A DNA stretch of 25,396 nt from CALWRM01 sp050309765 (GCA_050309765.1 JBNRMU010000092.1:1-25396), one strand, 5' to 3'. Positions 1 to 7,419 are shown, counted from the first letter of the stretch. Numbers and translations are program-made. The notes: generated from the letters alone by a model not told the origin.

Positions 1-119
1 CTTACGATCATCAGCTCTGTGTTGATGAGGATCAGTTCATAGCGCTCATAATCCTCTAAGCGCATTTTTCTGGTATCCAAAACCTCCGTATTGATCACGA
101 GCTTTTTCTTTTCAAACAT
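1..119 (-). CDS. Hypothetical protein, N-terminal part only (cut by window edge)
   Basis: An open frame starts with ATG at 119, reads MFEKKKLVINTEVLD and runs off the window edge after about 39 codons. An AAAGGAGAT ribosome binding site lies just upstream, in the 16-base gap after the sigma factor's stop codon. The two genes are therefore almost certainly co-transcribed. A gene directly behind an ECF sigma factor is often its anti-sigma factor or a target, but the visible residues are hydrophilic and I recognise no family, so the function is unknown. Confidence 0.6.
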   Translation of the reverse strand, partial: MFEKKKLVINTEVLDTRKMRLEDYERYELILINTELMIV

Positions 120-134
120 ATCGGATATCTCCTT

Positions 135-596
135 TCAGATATTTTCCAATAGGCGCCTTAGGTGCATGCGGGCTGAGGAAAGCTTGGATCGGACGGTGCC
201 TGGCGGAAGGGAAAACAGCTCACCCAACTGCTGCGAGGTGTAGCCTTGCAGATAGCGAAGGTAAAACAGCGTGCCCTCGATGTTCGGAAGGGCGGATAAA
301 AGCTCCTCCCACTCGATACGGCTGTGCGCATGCGGCAGGACGGCCGTTTCAGGAAGAAACTGCGCCGTGGTTTCGAAGCGCCTGCGGCGAAAGCCGTCGA
401 TGTACAGGTGCTTGACCGTGCGGTACAGCCAGGAACGGCGCTGAGACGGCGAAAGCGTCTCCAGAAGATCGGCATGCAGCATTGCGCGCAAAAATGCTTC
501 CTGCACGATATCCTGCGCGGCGCTTATCTCGCCGGTCATCGTCTGACACCAGCGCACAAGCTCCTGATGGTACTGCGCGAAAAGCTCCTCCAGCAT
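135..596 (-). CDS. RNA polymerase sigma factor, sigma-70 family (ECF type)
   Basis: This 153-residue protein has the two-domain layout of ECF sigma factors, which direct RNA polymerase to a small regulon. Region 2 is seen in AAQDIVQEAFLRAM (about residues 26-39) and in the R/K-rich DGFRRRR stretch. Region 4 is seen in LRYLQGYTSQQLGELFSLPP followed by GTVRSKLSSARMHLRR, a helix-turn-helix for the -35 element. The frame is open 24 codons further upstream, but ATG at 596 is preferred because AAAGGAATTC sits 6-9 bases before it and the protein then begins at the normal sigma-2 start (MLEELFAQYHQEL). The partial gene downstream is probably in the same operon. The stimulus is unknown; the ECF assignment is confident, the subgroup is not. 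Confidence 0.85.
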   Translation of the reverse strand: MLEELFAQYHQELVRWCQTMTGEISAAQDIVQEAFLRAMLHADLLETLSPSQRRSWLYRTVKHLYIDGFRRRRFETTAQFLPETAVLPHAHSRIEWEELLSALPNIEGTLFYLRYLQGYTSQQLGELFSLPPGTVRSKLSSARMHLRRLLENI

Positions 597-631
597 CGAA
601 TGAATTCCTTTCCAAGTGCTTTCATATATAA

Positions 632-658
632 GACGAACGGGGAAGGGGAAGTGTTGAG
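632..658 (-). promoter_or_regulatory. Possible ECF-type autoregulatory promoter of the sigma factor
   Basis: On the minus strand CTCAAC (653-658) is followed after 17 bases by CGTC (632-635), about 35 bases before the sigma start. Many ECF sigma factors transcribe themselves from AAC...CGTC-like promoters, so this is plausible. The match is short and could be chance, and an overlapping AT-rich TATATA could instead serve as a -10 element. Confidence 0.25.
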
Positions 659-704
659 GGGAAAACAAGAAAGATGGGAAGAATCAGCAGCTATGGGACG
701 TTGC

Positions 705-1028
705 TCAACATTGAGTATGATCATGTGAAGCATCCTTAATGAAGTTCATCAAGCAGGCGCACCGCTCCTCATAATCTGTATACCCAAGGAGAAGCATTTT
801 GCTCGACAGATCGGCCAAAGCATCCAGAAAGCGAGACGAATCACGCTTTTTCACCTTACAGAAAACAATGAGATATTTGCTGTCGTTACGGGCATACTCA
901 CTGCCGAATTTAACAACTACTTGATGCTGCACAAACAACCGATCGGCCAAATAATTCTCCACATCGAGAAAGGCATAATGATCCTAAAGAATCGATAGGA
1001 GTTTAAGCTTTATGTAGTTCTTAACCAT
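705..1028 (-). pseudogene. Small ORF interrupted by an in-frame TAG codon
   Basis: A frame starts with ATG at 1028 behind AAAGGATCGAGGAAAG and encodes MVKNYIKLKLLSIL. It meets TAG at 984-986 and continues open in the same frame for a further 92 codons to the stop at 705. The part after the TAG can also be started at a GTG (962), but I see no clear ribosome binding site there. The downstream product has an ordinary soluble composition, with VVVKFGSEYARNDSKYLIVF and a C-terminal CACLMNFIKDA. I recognise no family. It may be a decayed gene, a short protein started at the GTG, or an amber read-through case; decay is the simplest reading. Confidence 0.4.
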
Positions 1029-1070
1029 CTTTCCTCGATCCTTTCTTCAATGACTTCATTCGCTAATCGA

Positions 1071-1109
1071 TAAAAACAAACCCCCCGCATCGGTTAGATA
1101 CGGGGGGTT
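1071..1109 (-). terminator. Intrinsic terminator of the tRNA-Ser cluster
   Basis: On the minus strand AACCCCCCGUAU pairs with AUGCGGGGGGUU (12 pairs, one G-U) around a 7-base loop and is followed by TGTTTTTA. It begins 3 bases after the CCA end of the first tRNA, so it ends the tRNA transcript and possibly ATP synthase read-through. Confidence 0.9.
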
Positions 1110-1111
1110 GA

Positions 1112-1202
1112 TGGCGGAGAAGCCGGGATTTGAACCCGGGCGGCACTTTCGCACCCTACTCCCTTAGCAGGGGAGCCCCTTCGGCCTCTTGGGTACTTCT
1201 CC
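1112..1202 (-). tRNA. tRNA-Ser (anticodon GCT), CCA encoded
   Basis: The minus strand folds as a class II tRNA. The acceptor stem is GGAGAAG/CTTCTCC with discriminator G and genomic CCA (1112-1114). The anticodon stem is CTCCC/GGGAG with loop CTGCTAA, giving anticodon GCT, which reads AGC/AGU. A long variable arm and the T-arm CCGGG-TTCAAAT-CCCGG follow. The long variable arm fits serine. Confidence 0.95.
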
Positions 1203-1208
1203 AAGGCT

Positions 1209-1298
1209 TGGCGGAGAGAGAGGGATTCGAACCCCCGGTGCCTTTTGGGCATCACTGGTTTTCAAGACCAGCGCTTTAAACCGCTCAGCCATCTCTCC
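1209..1298 (-). tRNA. tRNA-Ser (anticodon TGA), CCA encoded
   Basis: This lies 6 bases upstream of the other tRNA-Ser in the same transcript. The acceptor stem is GGAGAGA/TCTCTCC with discriminator G and encoded CCA (1209-1211). The anticodon stem is CTGGT/ACCAG with loop CTTGAAA, giving anticodon TGA, which reads UCA and related codons. A long class II variable arm and a GGTTCGAAT T-loop are present. Confidence 0.95.
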
Positions 1299-1322
1299 AG
1301 ATCAGAAGAACCAGCGTTTAGA

Positions 1323-1351
1323 AGTATAACAGAATTGAAATCCGTTGTCAA
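1323..1351 (-). promoter_or_regulatory. Sigma-A promoter of the tRNA-Ser cluster
   Basis: A perfect TTGACA (-35, 1346-1351) is separated by 17 bases from TATACT (-10, 1323-1328). This puts the transcription start about 15-20 bases before the first tRNA. The promoter sits in the 100-base gap behind atpC. A small TGCAGT-CGAA-ACTGCA hairpin lies immediately upstream but lacks a U-tract. Confidence 0.9.
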
Positions 1352-1400
1352 TGCAGTTTCGACTGCAAAAATATGCCCACGCTTCGTCGTCAAAAGCCAT

Positions 1401-1820
1401 CTATTCGCCGCCCGTGCTGCGGCTGGTCACGCGCAGGCGCACCATCGCCCGGGCGAGCATGGTGCGGGCAAGGTGGTATTCCTGCATGCTCTTTTGCTGG
1501 CGCAGGCGCTCATTGGCGATGCGGGCGTCTTCCAGGGCACGGTTCTTATCGATGTCCTCAGGCCATTCGGCGGTCTGGAGCATCACGGTCACTTCGTCGG
1601 GCAAAACGGTGGCAAAGCCGGAGGAGGCAGCCGCTTCTTTCCAGCTGCCGTCCTTCAGTTGAAAGCGGAGCAGTCCTTCCACCATGGAAAGAACCACGGG
1701 CTCATGTCCGGCCATGATGCCGTAGCGGCCGTCCGCCGCCTCGACGATCAGCATTTGCGCCTCGTCGTCAAAAAAGGTGTGCTCCGGCGTGATCACGCGG
1801 ATGCGAAATGTATTGGGCAT
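1401..1820 (-). CDS. atpC: F1Fo ATP synthase subunit epsilon
   Basis: This 139-residue protein is the epsilon subunit of the F1 central stalk, which couples rotation to catalysis and often inhibits ATP hydrolysis. The N-terminal beta-sandwich is recognised by FRIRVITPEHTFFDDEA, the ADGRYGIMAGHEPVV segment and GFATVLPDEVTVMLQTAEWPEDID. A two-helix C-terminal domain follows (about residues 90-139), rich in A, R and L. Length is normal. It is the last gene of the operon and starts 6 bases after the atpD stop, with its ribosome binding site (AAAGG) inside the end of atpD. I see no strong terminator after it, so some transcripts may run into the tRNA genes. Confidence 0.95.
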   Translation of the reverse strand: MPNTFRIRVITPEHTFFDDEAQMLIVEAADGRYGIMAGHEPVVLSMVEGLLRFQLKDGSWKEAAASSGFATVLPDEVTVMLQTAEWPEDIDKNRALEDARIANERLRQQKSMQEYHLARTMLARAMVRLRVTSRSTGGE

Positions 1821-1826
1821 GGAGCG

Positions 1827-3218
1827 TTACTTGCCTTTCTCTGCAAACGCCTTGCGGCGCACGTCTTCCAGGTCGCCGGCCATGAAGAAGGCGCTTTCGG
1901 GCAGATCGTCGGCCTCGCCGTCCACCACGGCCTTGAAGGAGGCGATGGTGTCCTGCACCTTGATGTATTTGCCGGGAATGCCGGAAAAAACCTCGGCTAC
2001 GAACATGGGCTGGGAGAGAAAGCGCTGCAGGCGGCGCGCCCTGTGCACGGTGAGCCGATCTTCTTCGGAAAGCTCATCCATGCCAAGGATGGCGATGATG
2101 TCCTGCAGCTCGCGGTAACGCTGCAGGGCCTCCAGCACGCGCTGGGCCACGGAGTAATGCTCCTGACCGACGATGGCCGGGTCCAGTATGCGGGAGGAGG
2201 AGTCCAGGGGGCTCACGGCGGGGTAAATGCCCATCTCCGCCACCTGGCGCGTGAGCACGGTCGTAGCGTCCAGATGGGAGAAGATGGCCGCCGGCGCGGG
2301 GTCGGTCAGATCGTCCGCGGGCACGTAGATGGCCTGCACTGAGGTGATGGAGCCCTTATCCGTGGAGGCGATCCTTTCCTGCAGGGCGCCGACTTCGGTG
2401 GCCAGCGTGGGTTGGTAGCCGACGGCGGAGGGGAGACGGCCAAGCAGGGCAGAAACCTCGCTGCCCGCCTGGATATAGCGGAAGATGTTGTCGATGAAGA
2501 GCAGCACGTCCTGCTGTTCTTCGTCGCGGAAATGCTCCGCCATGGTAAGACCGGTCAGGGCCACGCGCATGCGCGCTCCCGGCGGCTCGTTCATCTGGCC
2601 AAAGACCAGGGCGGTCTTTTCGATCACGCCGGAGGAACGCATCTCGTTTAGAAGATCGTTGCCCTCGCGGCTGCGCTCGCCCACACCCGTGAACACGGAA
2701 TAACCGCCATGCTCGGTGGCAATGTTGTGGATCAGCTCCAGAATGAGCACGGTCTTGCCCACGCCGGCGCCGCCAAACAGGCCGATTTTGCCGCCACGCG
2801 CATAGGGGGCCAACAGGTCGATCACCTTGATGCCGGTCTCGAACACCTGTGTGGCCGGCCGCTGCTCGGCAAAGCTGGGCGCGGCGCGGTGGATGGGGCG
2901 CAGGGGGGCATTTGCTGGAGCCGGCTCACCGTCGATGGGGCGGCCCAGCACGTCAAAGGCGCGGCCGAGCACGCTTTCGCCCACCGGCACATGGATGGGG
3001 TTGCCGGTGTCCTCGACCATAAGACCGCGGGAAAGACCTTCCGTTGCCTGCAGGGCGATGCAGCGCACGCTGTCGGAAAGGTGCTGGGCCACTTCCGCAG
3101 CCACGCGCCTGCTGCCGTCCAACACGTACAAAAGGGTATGGATGGGCGGAAACCGGCCGTCCTCAAAGCGCACATCCAGCACGGGACCGACGATGCGGAT
3201 AACCTGGCCCTTGCTCAT
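1827..3218 (-). CDS. atpD: F1Fo ATP synthase subunit beta
   Basis: This 463-residue protein is the catalytic subunit of the F1 hexamer. Its N-terminal barrel is followed by the Walker A loop GGAGVGKT (about residue 150), the GERSREGNDL segment, the Walker B region VLLFIDNIFRY, the SALLGRLPSAVGYQPTLATE stretch and an intact MDELSEED torque loop near residue 383. All catalytic landmarks are present and length is normal. IDNIFRYIQAG replaces the more usual IDNIFRFTQAG, a mild change. The start codon overlaps the atpG stop by 4 bases (ATGA), implying translational coupling. Confidence 0.98.
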   Translation of the reverse strand: MSKGQVIRIVGPVLDVRFEDGRFPPIHTLLYVLDGSRRVAAEVAQHLSDSVRCIALQATEGLSRGLMVEDTGNPIHVPVGESVLGRAFDVLGRPIDGEPAPANAPLRPIHRAAPSFAEQRPATQVFETGIKVIDLLAPYARGGKIGLFGGAGVGKTVLILELIHNIATEHGGYSVFTGVGERSREGNDLLNEMRSSGVIEKTALVFGQMNEPPGARMRVALTGLTMAEHFRDEEQQDVLLFIDNIFRYIQAGSEVSALLGRLPSAVGYQPTLATEVGALQERIASTDKGSITSVQAIYVPADDLTDPAPAAIFSHLDATTVLTRQVAEMGIYPAVSPLDSSSRILDPAIVGQEHYSVAQRVLEALQRYRELQDIIAILGMDELSEEDRLTVHRARRLQRFLSQPMFVAEVFSGIPGKYIKVQDTIASFKAVVDGEADDLPESAFFMAGDLEDVRRKAFAEKGK

Positions 3219-4102
3219 AGTCTGACGCCTCCTTGGTCGGGATTTCCGGAGATGATTTCGGTGATTTCCTGGGTGATAACGGTTTGCCTTGCATGGTTCA
3301 GCTCCAAACTCAGCTTTTGCAGCATTTCTTCGGCGTTGCGCGTGGCGGCGTCCATGGCCGCCATACGGGCGCTTTGTTCGCTGGCAAAAGCCTGCACCAA
3401 CGCCGAATACACAAGGCCGATCAGATAGTGGGGGACGATATCGTCCAGAGCCTTTTGCAGGCCGGGATGGTAGTTCAGGGTATTCGTGGGCGTGTGCAAA
3501 AGCTCAGCACCGGAAAAATCCTCGGGCAGGATGGGAAGCAGACGCAGCACCCGTGGCCGCAGCACACCCATGCGCTTCAGCTCCGTATACACCACATAGA
3601 CCTCGTCCAGCAGGTCGGAATTAAAGAGCGTTTCCAGTTCATAGGTGATGGCACGGGCGCTTTTCAGGCTCGGATCCTGGATGATGTGCAGATAGTTGAT
3701 ATCCGGATGCAGGCCCTTGCGCTGGAAATAATCGCTGCCGACATAGCCGATGGTGAACAAAAAGCGCTCGTTGTAGTCGATATCCTCCATGGCCTTTTCC
3801 GCCAGGTGGAGTATATCCATATTGTAGCCGCCGCAAAGCCCCTTGTCCGCCGTAATGACCAAAAAGGCCGCCCGCTTGCCCGGACGCTGCACAAAATAGG
3901 GATTTTGTATCTCCTCACCGCCGCTGTTTTCCAGCAGGAAACGGATGACCGAACGCGCCCGCTGAAAGTACTGCAGGTTGTTGTCGTGCAGCTGCATGGC
4001 CTTGCGCATCTTGGCAGAGGAGATCAATTGCATGGCGCGGGTGATCTTGGCGGTGTCGTTGACGGCGCCGATGTGGCGGCGGATTTCCGCAACAGAGCTC
4101 AT
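3215..4102 (-). CDS. atpG: F1Fo ATP synthase subunit gamma
   Basis: This 295-residue protein is the rotating central shaft of F1. The N-terminal helix has the family signature EIRRHIGAVNDTAKITRAMQ with SSAKM after it. The Rossmann-like middle has ITADKGLCGGYN. The C-terminal helix has MAAMDAATRNAEEML and LELNHARQTVITQEITEI, which form the coiled-coil shaft in the beta hexamer. I chose ATG at 4102 over an in-frame GTG four codons earlier because a GGGAGGAAGC site lies just before it and it gives a 4-base ATGA overlap with atpA, matching the next junction. Confidence 0.97.
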   Translation of the reverse strand: MSSVAEIRRHIGAVNDTAKITRAMQLISSAKMRKAMQLHDNNLQYFQRARSVIRFLLENSGGEEIQNPYFVQRPGKRAAFLVITADKGLCGGYNMDILHLAEKAMEDIDYNERFLFTIGYVGSDYFQRKGLHPDINYLHIIQDPSLKSARAITYELETLFNSDLLDEVYVVYTELKRMGVLRPRVLRLLPILPEDFSGAELLHTPTNTLNYHPGLQKALDDIVPHYLIGLVYSALVQAFASEQSARMAAMDAATRNAEEMLQKLSLELNHARQTVITQEITEIISGNPDQGGVRL

Positions 4103-5622
4103 GCTTCCTCCCACTCCGGCCGATGCAGCTCCAGCCAGGCGTCTATGGCCGTGCGCAGATCGCGCTGCGTATCATCGTCAAGCCTGCCGCTGCCTTCGAT
4201 CGCGCTTAGGATATACGGATGCGCATTCCTGAGATACCCCGGGAACTCAGCCTTGAAGCTGCGCAGAAGATCCAAAGAAGCGTTCTTCGGCAGCAGTTTG
4301 CGCGTTAAGGCGTACAGCAAACAGACCTGCACCGCGTTTTCCATGGGAGCGTTGTTGGGCTGCTTCAAAAGCTCGGTCAGCAGGCCGCCGAAGTGCAGCG
4401 TGGCCTGGGTGGCGCTGTCCATCTCGGAGGAGAACTGGGCGAACACCTGCAGCTCCCTGTATTGGGCAAGGTCCAGCCTCAGCTGGCTGGCCGCGGTGCG
4501 CATGGCGCTGTTTTGGGCAGAGCCGCCCACGCGCGAGACAGAAAGCCCGCCGCTGACCGCCGGACGCACACCGCTGCGGAACAGATCGGTATCCAGATAA
4601 ATCTGTCCGTCGGTGATGGAGATCACGTTCGTGGGGATATAGGCGGAGATATCGCCCGTCTGCGTTTCGATGATGGGCAGGGCCGTCAAAGAACCGCCAC
4701 CGTTTTTCTCGGACAGATGGGCGGCACGCTCCAGCAGGCGGGAATGCAGATAGAACACGTCGCCCGGATAGGCTTCGCGTCCCGGCGGGCGGCGCAAAAG
4801 CAGCGACATGGCGCGGTAGGCCACCGCGTGCTTGCTCAGATCGTCATAGATAATCAGGGCATCGCGGCCAGTGCGCATGACATACTCCGCCATGGCGCAA
4901 CCGCAGTAGGGCGCAATGTATTGCAGCGTGGCCGAGTCCGAAGCGGTGGAGCAAATAAGACAGGTATAGTCCATCGCGCTGCCTTTTTTAAGCGTATCGA
5001 CGATTTGAGCGACGGAGGAGGCCTTCTGGCCGATGGCAACATAAAAACAGGCGACGTTCTTGCCGCGCTGGTTCAAGATCGCATCCACGGCAATGGAGGT
5101 CTTACCCGTCTGCCTGTCGCCGATGATGAGCTCGCGCTGGCCCTTGCCGATGGGCACCATGGAGTCCACGGCCAAAAGGCCGGTTTCCAGCGGACTGTCC
5201 ACGGGGCTGCGGTCCAGGATCGTAGGCGCCGGCGCTTCGATGGGATAATAATCGGCTGGATGCAAAGCGCTGCCACCGTCCATCACCTGGCCCAGCGGAT
5301 TGACCACCCGCCCCAGCAGCGTGTCGCCCACGGGAACGGAAAGCACCTGGCCCGTGCCGTAGGCATTCTGGCCGACGGAAACGGTTTCGTCGCTGCCCAG
5401 CAGTACCGCGCCGACCTCGTCTTCCTCCAGGTTCATGACGATGGCGTAGCCGCCCTCTGCAAATTCGATCAATTCGCCCAGGCGGCAGCCGTTGAGTCCG
5501 CTTAAATGCACGACGCCGTCGCCGGCGCGCAAAACGCGCCCGGCACCGCGGATATCCGGCAGGGGAGTGTAGCTTTTGAGCCTGCTTTTCAGCTCCGCGC
5601 CGACGGATTTGATATCGAACAT
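4099..5622 (-). CDS. atpA: F1Fo ATP synthase subunit alpha
   Basis: This roughly 507-residue non-catalytic nucleotide-binding subunit of F1 carries the Walker A variant GDRQTGKT, the VPIGKGQRELIIG stretch, ALIIYDDLSKHAVAYR, and the signature ITDGQIYLDTDLFRSGVRPAVSGGLSVSRVGG near residue 350, split here only for reading. The N-terminal helix (IKSVGAELKSRLKSY), which normally docks onto delta, is kept. ATG at 5622 aligns with the family N-terminus. A TTG at 5628 in the same frame is better spaced from the AAAGGAGG site (9 rather than 15 bases), so the start may be two codons earlier. The gene lies 10 bases after atpH. Confidence 0.96.
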   Translation of the reverse strand: MFDIKSVGAELKSRLKSYTPLPDIRGAGRVLRAGDGVVHLSGLNGCRLGELIEFAEGGYAIVMNLEEDEVGAVLLGSDETVSVGQNAYGTGQVLSVPVGDTLLGRVVNPLGQVMDGGSALHPADYYPIEAPAPTILDRSPVDSPLETGLLAVDSMVPIGKGQRELIIGDRQTGKTSIAVDAILNQRGKNVACFYVAIGQKASSVAQIVDTLKKGSAMDYTCLICSTASDSATLQYIAPYCGCAMAEYVMRTGRDALIIYDDLSKHAVAYRAMSLLLRRPPGREAYPGDVFYLHSRLLERAAHLSEKNGGGSLTALPIIETQTGDISAYIPTNVISITDGQIYLDTDLFRSGVRPAVSGGLSVSRVGGSAQNSAMRTAASQLRLDLAQYRELQVFAQFSSEMDSATQATLHFGGLLTELLKQPNNAPMENAVQVCLLYALTRKLLPKNASLDLLRSFKAEFPGYLRNAHPYILSAIEGSGRLDDDTQRDLRTAIDAWLELHRPEWEEA

Positions 5623-5632
5623 GCTCAAAGCC

Positions 5633-5863
5633 TTAGTCCTCCTTTCGGGCCTGCAGGTGCTCCAATACTTCGCTTAACTGCAGGCGCAGACTGCCGTCGT
5701 ACACGCGTCCGTCCACCTCGACGCGAATGCCGCCGAGAAGGGACGCATCCATCAGCTGCTCAAGCTGCACATCATCGCCCAGGATGGAAGAAAAGCGCTG
5801 CTCAATGCGCTGAACGGTTGCATCGTCCAGAGGCCTTGCACAAAGCAATCTGCCCTTAAGCAT
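5633..5863 (-). CDS. atpH: F1Fo ATP synthase subunit delta, C-terminal domain only
   Basis: This 76-residue product matches only the C-terminal half of delta (OSCP), the peripheral-stalk clamp at the top of F1. The diagnostic stretch is SLLGGIRVEVDGRVYDGSLR, which aligns with the end of normal delta proteins of about 175-185 residues. The N-terminal six-helix domain that binds alpha is absent. There is no room for it upstream, because the ATG at 5863 overlaps the end of atpF by 8 bases and has a GGAGG site 6 bases before it. A start five codons earlier (5878) is possible but has no such site. The frame is intact, so this is a short gene rather than an obvious frameshift. Confidence 0.88.
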   Translation of the reverse strand: MLKGRLLCARPLDDATVQRIEQRFSSILGDDVQLEQLMDASLLGGIRVEVDGRVYDGSLRLQLSEVLEHLQARKED

Positions 5864-6350
5864 GGCGTTCCTCCACATTGTTCAGCAATTGATCGATCAG
5901 CTTTTGATCGTCCGCAGGCGTGACCTCGCGGGAAAGCAGCTTTTCGGCGATGAGCACGGCCAGTTGGGCGGATTCGTCCACCATGGCGTCGTGAGCGTTT
6001 TTGCGGATGAGCTCCGCTTCGTCCTTAGCGCGCTGTACGATCTGCTTTGCCTGTTCGTCTGCGTCGGCCAGGATCTCGTCCGCGCGCGTTTGCGCCTGCT
6101 GCATGCCCTGGCTTACGGAGCTTTCAGCCTCCAGCCTGGCGTTTTGCAAGGCCTCATCACCCTGTTGCAGAAGCCGCTGCGCCTCTTCACGGCGCTGATC
6201 GGCGTCGTCCAGCTTGGCGTTTACCGAATCCTCACGCTTTTTCAGAAAGCTGCGCACGGGCTTATACAGCAGAAAATAAACCGCAACGAACAAAATGGCG
6301 GCGTTGAGCACGTGCCAAAGGATCGTGGTGATATCGAATAGTCCTTCCAA
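5856..6350 (-). CDS. atpF: F1Fo ATP synthase subunit b
   Basis: This 164-residue peripheral-stalk protein has one N-terminal membrane helix (ILWHVLNAAILFVAVYFLLY, about residues 10-29). The family motif KPVRSFLKKREDSVNAKLDDA follows, and then a long charged coiled coil rich in A, E, Q and R to about residue 130. The C-terminal part (LIAEKLLSREVTPADDQKLI) normally contacts delta. The start codon is TTG at 6350, with TAGGAGG 9 bases before it. Length is typical, so the missing half of delta has not been fused onto b. Confidence 0.95.
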   Translation of the reverse strand: MEGLFDITTILWHVLNAAILFVAVYFLLYKPVRSFLKKREDSVNAKLDDADQRREEAQRLLQQGDEALQNARLEAESSVSQGMQQAQTRADEILADADEQAKQIVQRAKDEAELIRKNAHDAMVDESAQLAVLIAEKLLSREVTPADDQKLIDQLLNNVEERHA

Positions 6351-6406
6351 TTGGATAGGCCTCCTATGGTTTGGCTTTTAGGAGTGCTTGACGGTTTTTG
6401 TCGCGA

Positions 6407-6646
6407 TCAGGCGGCGCCGCCCAGTACGAAGATGAGCAAAATGGCGACCAGCAGCGCGTATACGGCGGTGGTCTCCATCATGATCAGACCGAACATCAGC
6501 GAGGAGTTGACGCGGCCGGCGGCCTCGGGCTGACGGGCGATGGCGTCCACAGCACGCGACGTGGCAATGGACATGGAAACGGCGGAAACGCCGCAGACCA
6601 GGGCGGCGACGGCGGCGGCAATGGCGATGAAACCGAGTGTAGACAT
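6407..6646 (-). CDS. atpE: F1Fo ATP synthase subunit c (rotor ring)
   Basis: This 79-residue, two-helix proteolipid forms the ion-carrying rotor ring. The loop has the expected ARQPEA (residues 37-42) and the ion-binding carboxylate is Glu58 in METTAVYAL. Helix 1 is unusual. Where most c subunits have GxGxGxGxG, this one reads C18-G-V20-S-A22-V-S24-M-S26. Aligned with the Na+-dependent Ilyobacter tartaricus c subunit, Gln32 is Met25, while Glu65, Ser66, Thr67 and Tyr70 are Glu58, Thr59, Thr60 and Tyr63. Loss of the Gln argues for protons, though not conclusively. AGGAGG lies 9 bases before the ATG. Confidence 0.95.
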   Translation of the reverse strand: MSTLGFIAIAAAVAALVCGVSAVSMSIATSRAVDAIARQPEAAGRVNSSLMFGLIMMETTAVYALLVAILLIFVLGGAA

Positions 6647-6709
6647 ATTGCATTTCCTCCTGAAAAATGGTGCTTAACTAAAAAACGAAACTGTACTGTT
6701 GTAGAAAAG

Positions 6710-7378
6710 CTATTCTACAGCTTCTCCTGTGTAGGTGAGGAACAAAAGAGAAAAAACGAAGGTCTGTATGCCCACGTGCAGCACGTTGAAATACGAGGAA
6801 ACGGCCGCCGGCAAGAGCACCGGCACCACCATATAGACCAGCTGCATGATGACGCCGCCCACCAGCACGTTCGCAAACAGGCGGATGCCCATGGAAAACG
6901 GCGCGATCACATCGGCCAGGATGCGCACGGGAAACACCACGGGATTGGGGGAGGAAAGGTTGCGAATCCTGCCCTTGAGCCCGCGGAACTTGAGCGCGGT
7001 CACGTTGACCGCGATCAGCGAACACAAACCCAGCGCCAGGGTGCAGTTCAGATCCTCCGTTGCCGGCGGCAGGCCGAAGATTTCCACAAACGTGGTGAAG
7101 AATACATACAGCATGAAGGTGAGGGCAAAAGGCGCAACGAAATCGGCGCATTCGCCCACGTGGCCTTTTGCAAAGTTCGTCAGGCCTTCCACGGCCAGCT
7201 CCAACACGTTCTGCAGACCCTTGGGCCGCTCGGTGAAGCGTTTGCGGATATAGAGATTGATAAAGAGCAGGCAGAGGATCAAACACAGCACGACGGCGCT
7301 GGCAATCACGCCGGAAACGGGCAGGCGCAGGCCGAAGAGCGTCATGTACTTTGGGTAAATGCTGACTTCAAGCTCCAT
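6710..7378 (-). CDS. atpB: F1Fo ATP synthase subunit a
   Basis: This 222-residue integral membrane protein is the Fo stator that provides the ion half-channels. Several hydrophobic segments are visible, starting with SGVIASAVVLCLILCLLFIN. The essential arginine lies in FSMGIRLFANVLVGGVIM, followed by the conserved last helix HVGIQTFVFSLLFLTYTGEA. I chose the ATG at 7378, with GAGGTG about 11 bases before it, over a TTG three codons earlier that is too close to that site. The gene begins 41 bases after the HEPN gene ends. Confidence 0.95.
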   Translation of the reverse strand: MELEVSIYPKYMTLFGLRLPVSGVIASAVVLCLILCLLFINLYIRKRFTERPKGLQNVLELAVEGLTNFAKGHVGECADFVAPFALTFMLYVFFTTFVEIFGLPPATEDLNCTLALGLCSLIAVNVTALKFRGLKGRIRNLSSPNPVVFPVRILADVIAPFSMGIRLFANVLVGGVIMQLVYMVVPVLLPAAVSSYFNVLHVGIQTFVFSLLFLTYTGEAVE

Positions 7379-7419
7379 AAAAAACAACTCACCTCTTTAT
7401 GCGCAAAAAACGACGGGCT

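Noticed and set aside
1350..1372. Hairpin TGCAGT-CGAA-ACTGCA as an atpC terminator
   Set aside because: Only 6 pairs and no U-tract after it on the minus strand; the T-run lies on the wrong side.
1245..2342. A long open frame (about 365 codons) on the plus strand
   Set aside because: It runs opposite atpC and atpD, which have unmistakable family motifs, and it starts inside a tRNA. It is His/Ala/Gly-rich with no motif, as expected from antisense of high-GC coding sequence.
3233..5505. Long plus-strand open frames opposite atpG and atpA (about 455 and 370 codons)
   Set aside because: These are antisense shadows of conserved ATP synthase genes and lack ribosome binding sites or recognisable domains.
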